Positions 23,329-32,538 of a DNA stretch of 64,000 nucleotides are shown in pieces. This stretch comes from Gordionus sp. m RMFG-2023. Taxonomy: Eukaryota > Nematomorpha > Gordioida > Chordodea > Parachordodidae. The notes under the pieces were generated by a model. That model did not search any database. It saw only the letters and a list, made by a program, of their open reading frames with translations, and was not told the origin of the DNA. Position 1 is the first letter of the stretch. The number at the start of each line of letters is the position of its first letter. The stretch covers positions 58,986,954-59,050,953 of the forward strand of contig NC_088776.1 in NCBI RefSeq assembly GCF_954871325.1. The letters run 5' to 3'. A program made the translations under genes and the position numbers.

Positions 23329-23859
23329 TTAATGATCATTATCAGAATCATCAGATACTATATTTTCTTCTAACACATTTTCTTTATTATTAGGACACTT
23401 TTAAAAGATAATTATATTAATTAAAAATATTTATTATACCAACAGCATTGAATTCCCAATTTTTACTTCTTTTTTCGTATAAATAATTAAATATTTAATA
23501 AAAAAATTACTTTGCTATTTGTCCAATTTTGAGTAACATTCTTAATAGCTACTATTTTAAAGCTTTTCTTTATATCGTTAAAATTAAGCACACCATGTCT
23601 TTTTCTAATGTGATCTATCCATTTATCATCTCTTATATTATAGTGCGCACAAATTGAACATTTCAACGCTGCGTTTCAAAACGCAAATAATGCATTTTAA
23701 TTGCATTCGTTTAAATTGAGTACTTTGCGTTTTGTATTTTAAAATATTGATATTCGTTTTAAAACGCTGCGTTGAAACGTTCAATTTGTACGCGCTATTA
23801 TGCAATTTGCAATTTTTAATTAGGCATTTGTATTTTTTTTGGTTAATATATTTAGGCAT
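23329..23859 (-). pseudogene. Small C2H2 zinc-finger gene split by a MITE
   Basis: An ATG at 23859 opens MPKYINQKKYKCLIKNCKLH, which runs up to a 157-bp MITE. On the other side the frame continues with IRDDKWIDHIRKRHGVLNF. Read across the empty site the finger is C-x4-C-x12-H-x4-H. A GT donor at 23510 and an AG acceptor at 23398 bound a 113-bp intron, and a second exon (23397-23329) encodes an acidic tail ending SDDSDNDH and a stop. Total would be about 84 residues. A single finger with an acidic tail suggests a DNA-binding or adaptor protein, perhaps one borne by a DNA transposon. The family is not identified. In its present state the MITE adds stops, so the copy is broken. Confidence 0.6.
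23638..23800. mobile_element. Tourist-like MITE (PIF/Harbinger type) with TTA target duplication
   Basis: The element spans 23641-23797 (157 bp). Its ends are about 43-bp inverted repeats: TAGTGCGCACAAATTGAAC on the left and, inverted, TAGCGCGTACAAATTGAAC on the right, continuing through TTTCAACGC and AAAACG. TTA stands on both sides (23638-23640 and 23798-23800), the 3-bp target duplication typical of PIF/Harbinger. No coding capacity. It sits inside the zinc-finger exon. Confidence 0.85.
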
Positions 23860-24200
23860 ATTTTAAAATTGGAAAAATAATTTATGACAAGAAATCTCGG
23901 ATAACAACCTAATTTACTGAACATCGACCAAAATTTCCGTCAATAATATATTAAATTAAATATTAAGTTGGGGAAGGGGGGTCTTATTATTACATTTATA
24001 AACCAGAAATCACTTGATCATGATGGATGTAACAAAATAGTAAAAGAATTAAATAATAAAGAAAATTTTTAAAAAAAGTACCCCCACTCAAATTTACTGA
24101 AGCAGTTGCTTGGACCCCTACCCACGTTGTGGGGGCCATCTGGTTCGGAACAATTCTTTTCCAATTAATACTATTATACCTCAAGCTAATCCCTACAATT

Positions 24201-24415
24201 AGCGCTGTTAAGCGACCCGTTTTGAGCCGATTTTTAAAAATGGATAACTTAATATTTTAGCCAGAAAAAATATTTTTAAGTCTCGAGATTTGGCTAATTG
24301 ATGTCTATGTGCCATCTATCAGCAAAATCTTCATGCTTGCAAAATATTATTCTAGATAAAATATTGAATTAGCCGTTTTTAAAAATCGGCTCAAATCAAG
24401 CCGTTTAACAACACT
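24201..24415. repeat. MITE family M1, best preserved copy
   Basis: A 215-bp element with inverted ends of about 60 bp: left AGCGCTGTTAAGCGACCCGT, right (inverted) AGTGTTGTTAAACGGCTTGA, both continuing into TTTGAGCCGATTTTTAAAAA and then an AATATTTTA word. Related copies or fragments lie at 88-288, 3131-3175, 5426-5612 and 52645-52834. No clear target duplication was seen, so the superfamily is left open. Confidence 0.75.
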
Positions 24416-24589
24416 ACCGAGACCGACAATAAGGTTATTTTTTTTAAATTTTATATTTTTATAGATATAATAAACAAAGAAAAATATTTTATTGTTTTAT
24501 TATATCTATTATAATAATCCACAAAAAACGTCAATCAAATTTAATCAATAGTGTTCTTTTAAAAAATATTTGCCCAATGATGATCATCA

Positions 24590-25265
24590 TATAGCAGTTA
24601 TAAGCCAATAGTAATTCCCATGTGATTTATAATATGGCGAATCAAATGCATAACTACCATCATTCCAGAGTTATGTGATACTATATGGAAAACATTAAAT
24701 AGATATTCAGTTCCAACTTAAGAACATAGTGAGAAGGTATTAAATTTAGATATTAATATATTTTTAGATTGCCCAAGATTATTTGGAGAATGGATTTCCA
24801 AACTGCCTTGGCTCATTAGATGGTAAGCACATAAAAATAAAAAGTCCTGCAAAATATAAAACCCATTTTTACAATTATAGATATTTTAAATAATCAATTG
24901 CTTGGTTTACTGATAGCAATTACAATTTATATTTATAGATGTGAAATAAAGTAATGGTGGCACTTTCAGATATAGTAGTTTATATCAAAGTAAAATTTTA
25001 ATATTAATAAATAATTTTTAATCATTTTAGAGTTAGAAAATCAAACTCTTTCTATTCTTCCTCCAAAATCTATGCCAATTAATATCATTCCATATGTAAT
25101 TACATTAAAAATCCAATAAAATAGTATGTGCATTGAATGCACTGAATACACACCTAATATTATACCTATTCTTGAATATTTAGGGATCAGTATAACTTTA
25201 AAAGCATCAAGTACCAATTCAAGAGGAATAAGAGATTTATTTAAATACTATTTTAATTCTTGAAT
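24590..25265 (+). pseudogene. PIF/Harbinger transposase remnant
   Basis: Translated pieces match the HARBI1-type DDE nuclease in order: PELCDTIWKTL near 24665, NYLENGFPNCLGSLDGKHIK near 24780-24840 with the first catalytic Asp (SLDGKH), PAKYKTHFYNYRYF, a decayed SIAWFTDSNYNLYL block holding the region of the second Asp, a GGTFRYSSLYQ block, then ENQTLSILPPKS. Stops and shifts interrupt it. The gene is dead. Its presence could explain how the nearby Tourist-like MITE moved, although this copy itself could not have supplied an enzyme in its current state. Confidence 0.75.
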
Positions 25266-26150
25266 TTATGTATAATTTAAAATTATATAACATTATATTG
25301 GCAAGCAGAATTTTCTCCTTTATTTGATTATGAATCAGAAATTTTCCTATCTTATGATGTGTTATTTAAAAATTTATATTTATTTGGGGTTATTCTAAAA
25401 TTTTCCATATATTTAGTAATTTTAATTTATGTGCACAATTAAAAAATCTTTTAAACTAAATTTTAATTCATTTGTATTTGTAATTTGTAATCTAAAAATT
25501 TATTCTTGCTAGATGAGAGTTTGTGTTACCAAGGTGTGCTTTGTGCTTTCCATTATTAAAAACCCTCAAGGAAGGATCTATTTCACAATCTATTAGAAAT
25601 TTAAATTTTATACAACTATATATCTCTTAATTAGATAATTTTTATGCATAAGTAAATATTTGCATCTCTTATCTTTTCTAAAAATTTGACCTTTCTACAT
25701 GCATTATATAGTTTTGTATATTTTCTCATAACTTCCTAATTGGAGAATGTATGTTATTCATAATTATTATAACATTCTTGATTAATTGTATAACCTTTTT
25801 GTTTTACTTATATATAATTTGACTATCATTGATTAACCTCTTATTATTTGTTAACTTAAAATTATATTTTTTCTATTGTAATTTAATAACAATGTCTTAA
25901 ATTTAATTTTATATTTTAAAACTAAGTAATAAATATTTTGGAAGGGTGGTGGTTTGTTTAAAATTTAAATAAGGATGAACATATTTTCAGCATGGTACTT
26001 TAATATGTATTCATAAATTTCATATAAATACCACGAGCTAACCAGTAGAATGATAGGTAAATCAGATATTTCCCCTTCATTTGATGATAATTTTGAAAAA
26101 AAATGGCAACAAAAAATATGTACATATAAGACACATATAATATAAACCCC
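25266..26150. other. AT-rich, no gene seen
   Basis: Follows the PIF/Harbinger remnant and may include its decayed 3' part and terminal repeat, but nothing could be aligned. No other feature seen. Confidence 0.4.
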
Positions 26151-27245
26151 TTACATGAGACCTCTTTTTCTGGATACAAGGAAAAATATTCTGGGTTTTC
26201 CTGGGCTTGGAAAATATTTTTCACAATTAATATGGATTTGGACGTAGCTTGGGAAACAGATTTCAAAATTATTATAGTCTTAGATTCCTGAAAATTTTTT
26301 AATTTTAATAATGGGCTAGAAATTGGCCTGAAAATTTTTTTTGAAGACATGGCCAGACCTGATCAAAAACCAAGGCTCATGAGACTTTCAAATTCTGATT
26401 GTATTTTTAAATGCATTGTGACATTTATTTTATTTCAATTCTCAACTACCAAAATCATTATGGTCTTTGGCGGGTTTGAGAAAATTTTCAGTGCGTGGAC
26501 CTGGCTTGGGAATTTTTTTAATATTAGGCATAGGTGTAATATTTAACCCAGAATATTTACATGGCCCTCAGGTAAAAGCTAATTTAAATATATTTTTATT
26601 CAAAAAAATAGTATTCACTCTTAGTCTTAATGGGTTGGCCTTCTGAAGTAGGGGTGAGCTGGGTTAAAATAGAATAAATAATAGATATGGTTTTTAGGGA
26701 TTTACCTATCTCCAGGTTTGGAAAAAAAATTTGAAAATTACTGGGTTGGCCAGGCTTGAGAATTTTTTTGTAAAATTATTATGGGTTGGGCTGGGCTTGG
26801 AAAATATTTTTATAAATTATATTGGGCTGGGCTTGGGGAAAATTTTTCAAAATTATTATGAGCTTAGACGCATGAGAAATTTTTTGTTATTAACCACTGG
26901 TCAGACATTGGCCTAAAGCAAATTTTTTGCAAGCCTCTCGGCCAGATCAAAAAACCAAGGCCCATGAAAATCTGATTTTGATTGTATTTTTAAATTCATT
27001 ATGATTATTTAAATATTTTATTTCAATTCTCAACTACCAAAATTATTATGATCTTTCATTGGGCTTGGAAGAATTTTTCAAAATAATTATGGCTTTGTAC
27101 TTTGCCTGGAAATTTTTTTTAATGTTAAATATAGGTATAAGTGTGCGGTATTATCAAGTAAAAGCTTTAAATTTATTTTTACTTAAACCCTAGTATTTAC
27201 ACTTAGTTTTAATGGATTGAACATGGCCTGAAAGGGGGAGGGGGT
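26150..27245. repeat. GGCC-core repeat expanded as a roughly 590-bp tandem duplication
   Basis: Short units such as GGGCTGGGCTTGGAAAATAT alternate with AAAATTATTATG across the stretch. Above this there is a longer period: CCAGACCTGATCAAAAACCA at 26352 recurs as CCAGATCAAAAAACCAAGG at 26941, and the words TTTCAATTCTCAACTACCAA and TTAGTCTTAATGGGTTGG or TTAGTTTTAATGGATTG recur at the same spacing of about 590 bp. Open frames here are read-through of the repeat. Confidence 0.75.
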
Positions 27246-27558
27246 AAAAAGGGTTATTATTTTCAAATAACAGGTAACAACTATCGTAAAAGTAAGAAAA
27301 TTCTCATTCCCCGTCATTTTTGACGGGTTAACTACTAGTATTATATATAAAAATGTAATTTTTTTTTTGAAAAAAAGAAAAAGTAAAATAAAACCAAAAG
27401 TAAATAATATTTTTAAAAATAAGAACTTATAGAATTATACAATAAAAAATAACGTTATAAATATATATATTCTTTCTTGCGTAGAATGTGCACGGTAATT
27501 TTAATAAATAAGAATTTATGAATGAAAGACCACATTATTGATGATTTCTTTAAATAAA

Positions 27559-27636
27559 AGATCGCTAAGCGACAAATTAACTATACTTAGGGATCAACGA
27601 TACGCTATCTACCTTTTACAAGAAACTCATCTTTAA
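27559..27636 (+). mobile_element. LINE endonuclease scrap (APE type)
   Basis: A 25-codon frame reads SLSDKLTILRDQRYAIYLLQ followed by ETH, matching the first conserved block of the APE-like endonuclease of non-LTR retrotransposons, where the Glu of LQETH binds metal. It stops directly afterwards and no other LINE part was found nearby. Old fragment. Confidence 0.55.
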
Positions 27637-27639
27637 CGG

Positions 27640-28585
27640 AAGTACGAAACCTCCTAGCTATAGCTTATTGCATCTCGAATACTAAACACATATGGGTAAG
27701 GATGGCGATTTTTAGGGTCAAACTGGCCATAAAACCAGGTAGGCATTTTACCCACGAGGCCGCGAGAAAATGCCAATTTTTGGCCGATCAGATAAAAATA
27801 TCAAAAAATAGGCCGATTAGAAAAAAATAAATATTATTATGTTCACATTATTTTCTCTTATCATTTATTTATTTTTAATGATATCTATATGATTTGAATA
27901 TCATATTCCTTGACAATTGCCATGTCGTTTACTATAATTTAATACATAAAATACCAGTAACGTCATTTGACGCTATAAATCATTACCACGTTTTTTTCTT
28001 TGTTTTTTTTTCAAATGAATTAAAAACACTTTCGTTTGAGTAGAGTGAAAGATAAGTTTTGATTAATCCACTATATTACATTTTCATACATTGATTTATT
28101 GTAGAAATAATATAGCCAACATTTCTAGTTCTTTATTCATTGAAATCAAATAAAATCAGGTCGGTAAATCAGATTAAAGGATAGATGCTTGGATGAAACA
28201 CAATAATTCATCTGTCCAAAATAAGTTGAGAAAGCTGCAAAAAATAGGTTAGATAAGATGGTGGGCATGTTAAAAAGCCCTTAGAGGATATATGGTAAAG
28301 GGAGCTTGCTCCCAATAACGATAAATGCACTTCAATTTATAATTGATAATAAATCTTTTAAGCCAAAAACTTGATAATTTATGTAAATTTAAGACTCTAA
28401 GTACAGCTATAATATATTTGGAAATTTTTGAAATAATTGGGCCACTGTCATATCCAAACTAAAAAATTAGGTACTTAGTCAGCATGGAAAATGAGAGAAG
28501 ATGCTAAGTCTTCTGTATCATCGATTATTACATCATTTCAAAATAAAGCAATAAAATGGCTTCTAATTTAAATGAAACACTTTAA
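27640..28585. other. Intergenic, no gene seen
   Basis: Contains a short repeated phrase around GGCCGATCAGATAAAAATA / GGCCGATTAG at 27780-27820, possibly a further GGCC-type repeat. Nothing else recognised. Confidence 0.35.
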
Positions 28586-28588
28586 TAT

Positions 28589-29002
28589 TTAAAGCTCCCG
28601 GACAGTATCAGGGTACAGAATGCTCTGGCAAAAAATCGAATAGGACGAGCGAAGAGAATATAAAGTGACAAATGCCGAGATAAACGTCCTCAAAAATCGA
28701 TTCATATTAATAGGTTCGGAGTATTTCGTCCTATAATTAATCAAATTATAAACAGCTTGTCCGAACGCCTCTCTGTGAATTGAGAGCTTATTTTGAATGT
28801 GCAATATTTGCATCTTAAACATTTTGATGAAATAAGTAAAGATATATATATTAACGAATAATGTTGATTTGGATTTGGTAGCAGAATTAAATAAAACGGA
28901 CGATGATCGTATGTACAAGCGAGGAGTCAAAGGAAGAAGATGGAATATTACAATATGATAATAACTCAGAGTGTGATAATAAGTGTAACAAGTGTTTAAC
29001 AT
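28589..29002 (-). CDS. Hypothetical 137-codon open frame
   Basis: The longest uninterrupted non-transposon frame between the two sulfotransferases. The second half (HIQNKLSIHREAFGQAVYNL, then RFLRTFISAFVTLYSLRSSY) has balanced composition with Arg, Ser and Gln, unlike translated AT noise. The first half is Tyr/Leu/Ile-rich and hydrophobic. The stretch is also less AT-rich than its surroundings. No motif or family was recognised, and there is no independent sign that it is expressed. It may be an exon or chance. Confidence 0.25.
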   Translation of the reverse strand: MLNTCYTYYHTLSYYHIVIFHLLPLTPRLYIRSSSVLFNSATKSKSTLFVNIYIFTYFIKMFKMQILHIQNKLSIHREAFGQAVYNLINYRTKYSEPINMNRFLRTFISAFVTLYSLRSSYSIFCQSILYPDTVREL

Positions 29003-29102
29003 GCGTGTATGAAATTTTTAAAAGATGCAATATGCATACAATTGACACTAATTTATTTTTGGTATATGAATAATTTTAACTTTGTCATTTATGCAGGATA
29101 AT

Positions 29103-29285
29103 TGCGAGAAAACATTCAGTAAATTAAAAATTATAAAAATAAGCTGAGATCTAATATTGACCAAGAAAAATTAGAAACGTTTTTAATGTGTCAGTTGAAT
29201 GAACCATTAGCGCAGATTGAACTAGTAGATATTCTTGTGTATTTGCGCAAAGGTTCAAAGTTAATGAGAGATTTATTAACGTAAA
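29103..29285 (+). pseudogene. hAT-type transposase C-terminal dimerisation remnant
   Basis: Reads CEKTFSKLKIIK, then after a one-base shift NKLRSNIDQEKLETFLMCQL and ELVDILVYLRKGSK. This is the ERxFSxLKxIKxxLRS block of the hAT dimerisation region found in ZMYM/FAM200-like transposases. Only the C-terminus is kept. It belongs to a different hAT branch from the copy at 30.2 kb. Confidence 0.65.
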
Positions 29286-29993
29286 AATTATATATGTCCT
29301 TAATTCTTTTATTTGAATTTTATTAGTATCTATTTACAATATGATCGGTGCCTGATTTTATAAGTGCAGCAATTTTATACGCTGTAATATTATAACTGCA
29401 ATAATTTTATATGTGTAAAATTGATATATTGAGTATGTATTGTTTTATATTTAACATGTGATGTATGATTTGATTTTATAGTGCAATTAATAAAAATCAT
29501 GTAAATCGAATAAGCCATATAAGGGAACCCGGTCGAGGACCGAGCAAAAGCGGGCTGAAGACCTGCAAAATAAGGAAATGTGGGCGAAGCTCCATATAAA
29601 TGAGGCCTCTATAAAAAAATGCCCCCCCCCAGGCAATTTTGATACATAATAAATTAATTTTGTAAGTTTTAACCCAATTTCCAGTAGCATATGCTGCCTT
29701 ACCTTAAATATGGGTTACAAGAATGTACATTTATTTAACATATAGGTGTCAAATACGTGTATTGAAAAGGAAAATTAATTTATAATTTTATAAATATACA
29801 GTTAATTTGAATATATAATTTGTTAAGATAATATTGGAAGGTTTAAATTGTAATCAAATTAAATGACAATTATATTAAATTATAGATGATATGTAAATTT
29901 TAGTATATTAATAGAGAGATCGAAAATTTAATAATTTAAGAAAAAGAAATGGGAAAGTTTTATGATTTTTACTTTATATTTTTACGATTTAGA

Positions 29994-31462
29994 CAGGCGC
30001 TACGCGCTAACTTTTTTGGTAGCTATAGCTAATAGCGGCTACTTTTTTTGTAATTATTTAATTTTTTAGAAATATAATGAAGGTAAGTGTAAACATAAAA
30101 ATTTAAATATAATATCATAATTAATTATAATTTTTATGATTTATTATTTAATTTTGAAATTAAAATATATTTCAATTTGTAATTTATATTTTCATTTGTA
30201 TTATAAACCTAAATAATGTGTTAATAATTTAGTCATCGCCTATGGATATCCAAATCGTTGAAAGTGATTCAGACAATGATATTAATGAAATGGAAGATAC
30301 CAGGAAAGAAAATGTTCTTATTAGCTATAATACAAATTTCCCATTCCCTAGATTTGAAATTTTTTAAATAAATATATAACCAAAACTGGTTTCAAATTTA
30401 TTTGTATAAAATGTAAAAAAAAAGTATTTCCTCAAATCAATCCAGTAGCTATAACCTCAAGAAACATTTAAAGGTAATTTTTACATTCTAATAATATTTA
30501 TTTTATAAGACTGTTCATGAGTTTTAAGGAAATGGTTAAACATCTAAATAATTTTGGTATAGGCGACTCTACATCTAAAAAGACATTCAATTCAAACCAA
30601 ATTAATTTATAATGCAAATGACAATATTTCTCAGAAATTGGCTGATAAAGTTATTGTTGATTTTATAATTTATAAAGTTCAGCCAATGTCCTTAGTTGAT
30701 AATCCATCATTTACCATAATAATTAAAATTCTCTCCCCTGATTCAACAATTTTATGCCGCCAGACACTAATGAATAAAATAGCAGATAACTTTAAAATGA
30801 TGAAAGATGCTCTAATAGTAGAGTTATCAGAGATATCATATACATGTACCACGGGAGATAGTTGAACACATAACAGAAGGTAAATCTTATTTATATTTAT
30901 ATATTCATCTGATTAAATATTTTTGAGCTTATTTGGGAATCACAGGTCATTGGCTAGACCCTAGAACTTTAAAAGAAGATCTGTGGCATTAGCTCAAAAT
31001 GATAATAGGAGGCCAGAAATACGATGTACTTGCAAATAAAATTATTGATAATCTATCTTATATCAAAAATATGTATATAAGATTAAATACGCCCTTACTC
31101 TCAAGTGCTAGTGTCGAGAGATTATTTCATAAGGCAAAACTTATACTTTCTGATCGTTGCTCTAGATTTGAGGATGATAATATTGAAATGATTTTATTAT
31201 TAAAATGCAACAAATTACCATAAATAGTTATTTTTATTACATAAATTTTTTTATAATCAAAACTAACTATATTTTAATATTTATAAATGTTGATTTTTAT
31301 ATATTTACTATACAATAACATTATAAGCAAAAAATAAAAATTTGTTTGCAAATTATTTTTATAAAAAGTAGCTTAAAAAGTAGCTAAAGCTACTTTTAAA
31401 AAATAGTAGCTAATAGCGGGCTACTTTTTTTGACAAATAGCGATAGCGGTAGAGCGCTTCTT
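29994..31462 (+). mobile_element. hAT DNA transposon, internally decayed
   Basis: A transposase remnant (30241-31222) lies between two short motif-rich ends. The left end starts CAGGCGCTACGCGCTAAC, and the inverse of the right end reads AAGCGCTCTACCGCTATC. TAGCTAATAGCGG then CTACTTTTTTT appears near both ends in the same orientation (30024-30047 and 31408-31432), as subterminal repeats. No convincing 8-bp target duplication could be matched, so the exact edges are uncertain. Confidence 0.6.
30241..31222 (+). pseudogene. hAT transposase remnant with BED finger
   Basis: ATG at 30241 opens an acidic N-terminus (MDIQIVESDSDNDINEMED). A BED-type finger follows (FICIKCKKK, then SYNLKKHLK after a one-base shift) with a possible donor GTAATT after it. 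Next come LADKVIVDFIIYKVQPMSLV and LVDNPSFTIIIKIL, the usual start of the hAT catalytic region, up to SYTCTTGDS where TTDxW is expected. The centre of the enzyme is missing. The end, LLSSASVERLFHKAKLILSD, is the dimerisation block. Dead copy. Confidence 0.8.
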
Positions 31463-31871
31463 TTAAAAGTAGAGTTTTTTTTAGCTTATTTATATTATTT
31501 TAGAATGATATTGATAACTATATATTTTAATTAATTAGTTTGTCAACTTCAACTTTGATTATAATAATCACAAATGTTATAAATATTTCATTTCTTATTA
31601 AAAAAAATATCACGCTTATCTTATAAAATAGTAAAAGAGGTATAATAATTAAAAGGCCCAATTTTATCTAATTTTAATCAGAATTAGCAAGGTTGTGATA
31701 TTTATAATTTAAAATATGAAGAAAAATAGAACATTACATGATTTCTAGGACAAACCGCCTTAGGCCAGGCAAAAAGGCCTATTAACGACTGGTGACGAAA
31801 CTCCCCAGTTTTTTATAGCTGGGGCTAGAGGTCAGCAATAGGCGGGTTTTTAGCCCACAAGCCTGCCCATG
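31463..31871. repeat. GGCC-like repeat carrying the gypsy insertion site
   Basis: AT-rich up to 31740, then a less AT-rich patch (AGGCCAGGCAAAAAGGCC, TTTTTAGCCCACAAGCCTGC, CATGGCCTC) similar in tone to the GGCC-core repeats. The young gypsy element inserted at its right edge, and the patch continues after it with ACCGCCCGCCATTAG near 36740. Confidence 0.5.
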
Positions 31872-31876
31872 GCCTC

Positions 31877-32198
31877 TGTTAAATATAATTGAATATTATA
31901 ATTTTTGTTTAAAAGGTCTAAAATTGAATATTATAATTTTTGTTTAAAAGGTCTAAAATTGAATATTGTATTTTTTAGTTTAAAAGGTCAGTGATAAGAA
32001 AAAGTAAAATGAAATTGTAAAGGACATATATATTTTGTTTATATGTAAATACGCTATTATAAAAAATGTATATAAAGACAAGAATTTTGTATATAGATAG
32101 TCATAATAAAATTAAATTTAAAAATCAAAAAAAAAGAGTTAACAAATTAATTTAATCTTTTTATACTTTTTTAGTACCTGCCTTCCGTGTGTTTATCA
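31877..32198 (+). repeat. 5' LTR of the young gypsy element
   Basis: 322 bp. Its first 110 bp contain about three copies of a 34-bp unit (TTGAATATTATAATTTTTGT then TTAAAAGGTCTAAAA), the third diverged. The 3' LTR has the same structure. Confidence 0.95.
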
Positions 32199-32538
32199 TG
32201 GTGGCAGCTTATTTATTAATGATAACATTGCCTTTGGAAACCATTATAAAGAGATATTTTGACAATATTAAAAGAGATTTCTCTTATAAATTACATGATT
32301 CCATGACAATTATTATAATACGTTATGACAGACTTGAGGACATGCAAGAGGCATATGAACTAATAAATGGAAAAGAATACTTCGACACTACTGGACGATT
32401 ATTTATACTGAAGGCTCATAGATATCAAAGAGACTTATAAAAATATCAATTATAGTCGTATTATATTTTCACAAACATATATGATAAATATAATTATAAA
32501 TTAAACTTTTACAACCGGACAATTCGAACATAGCGTAT

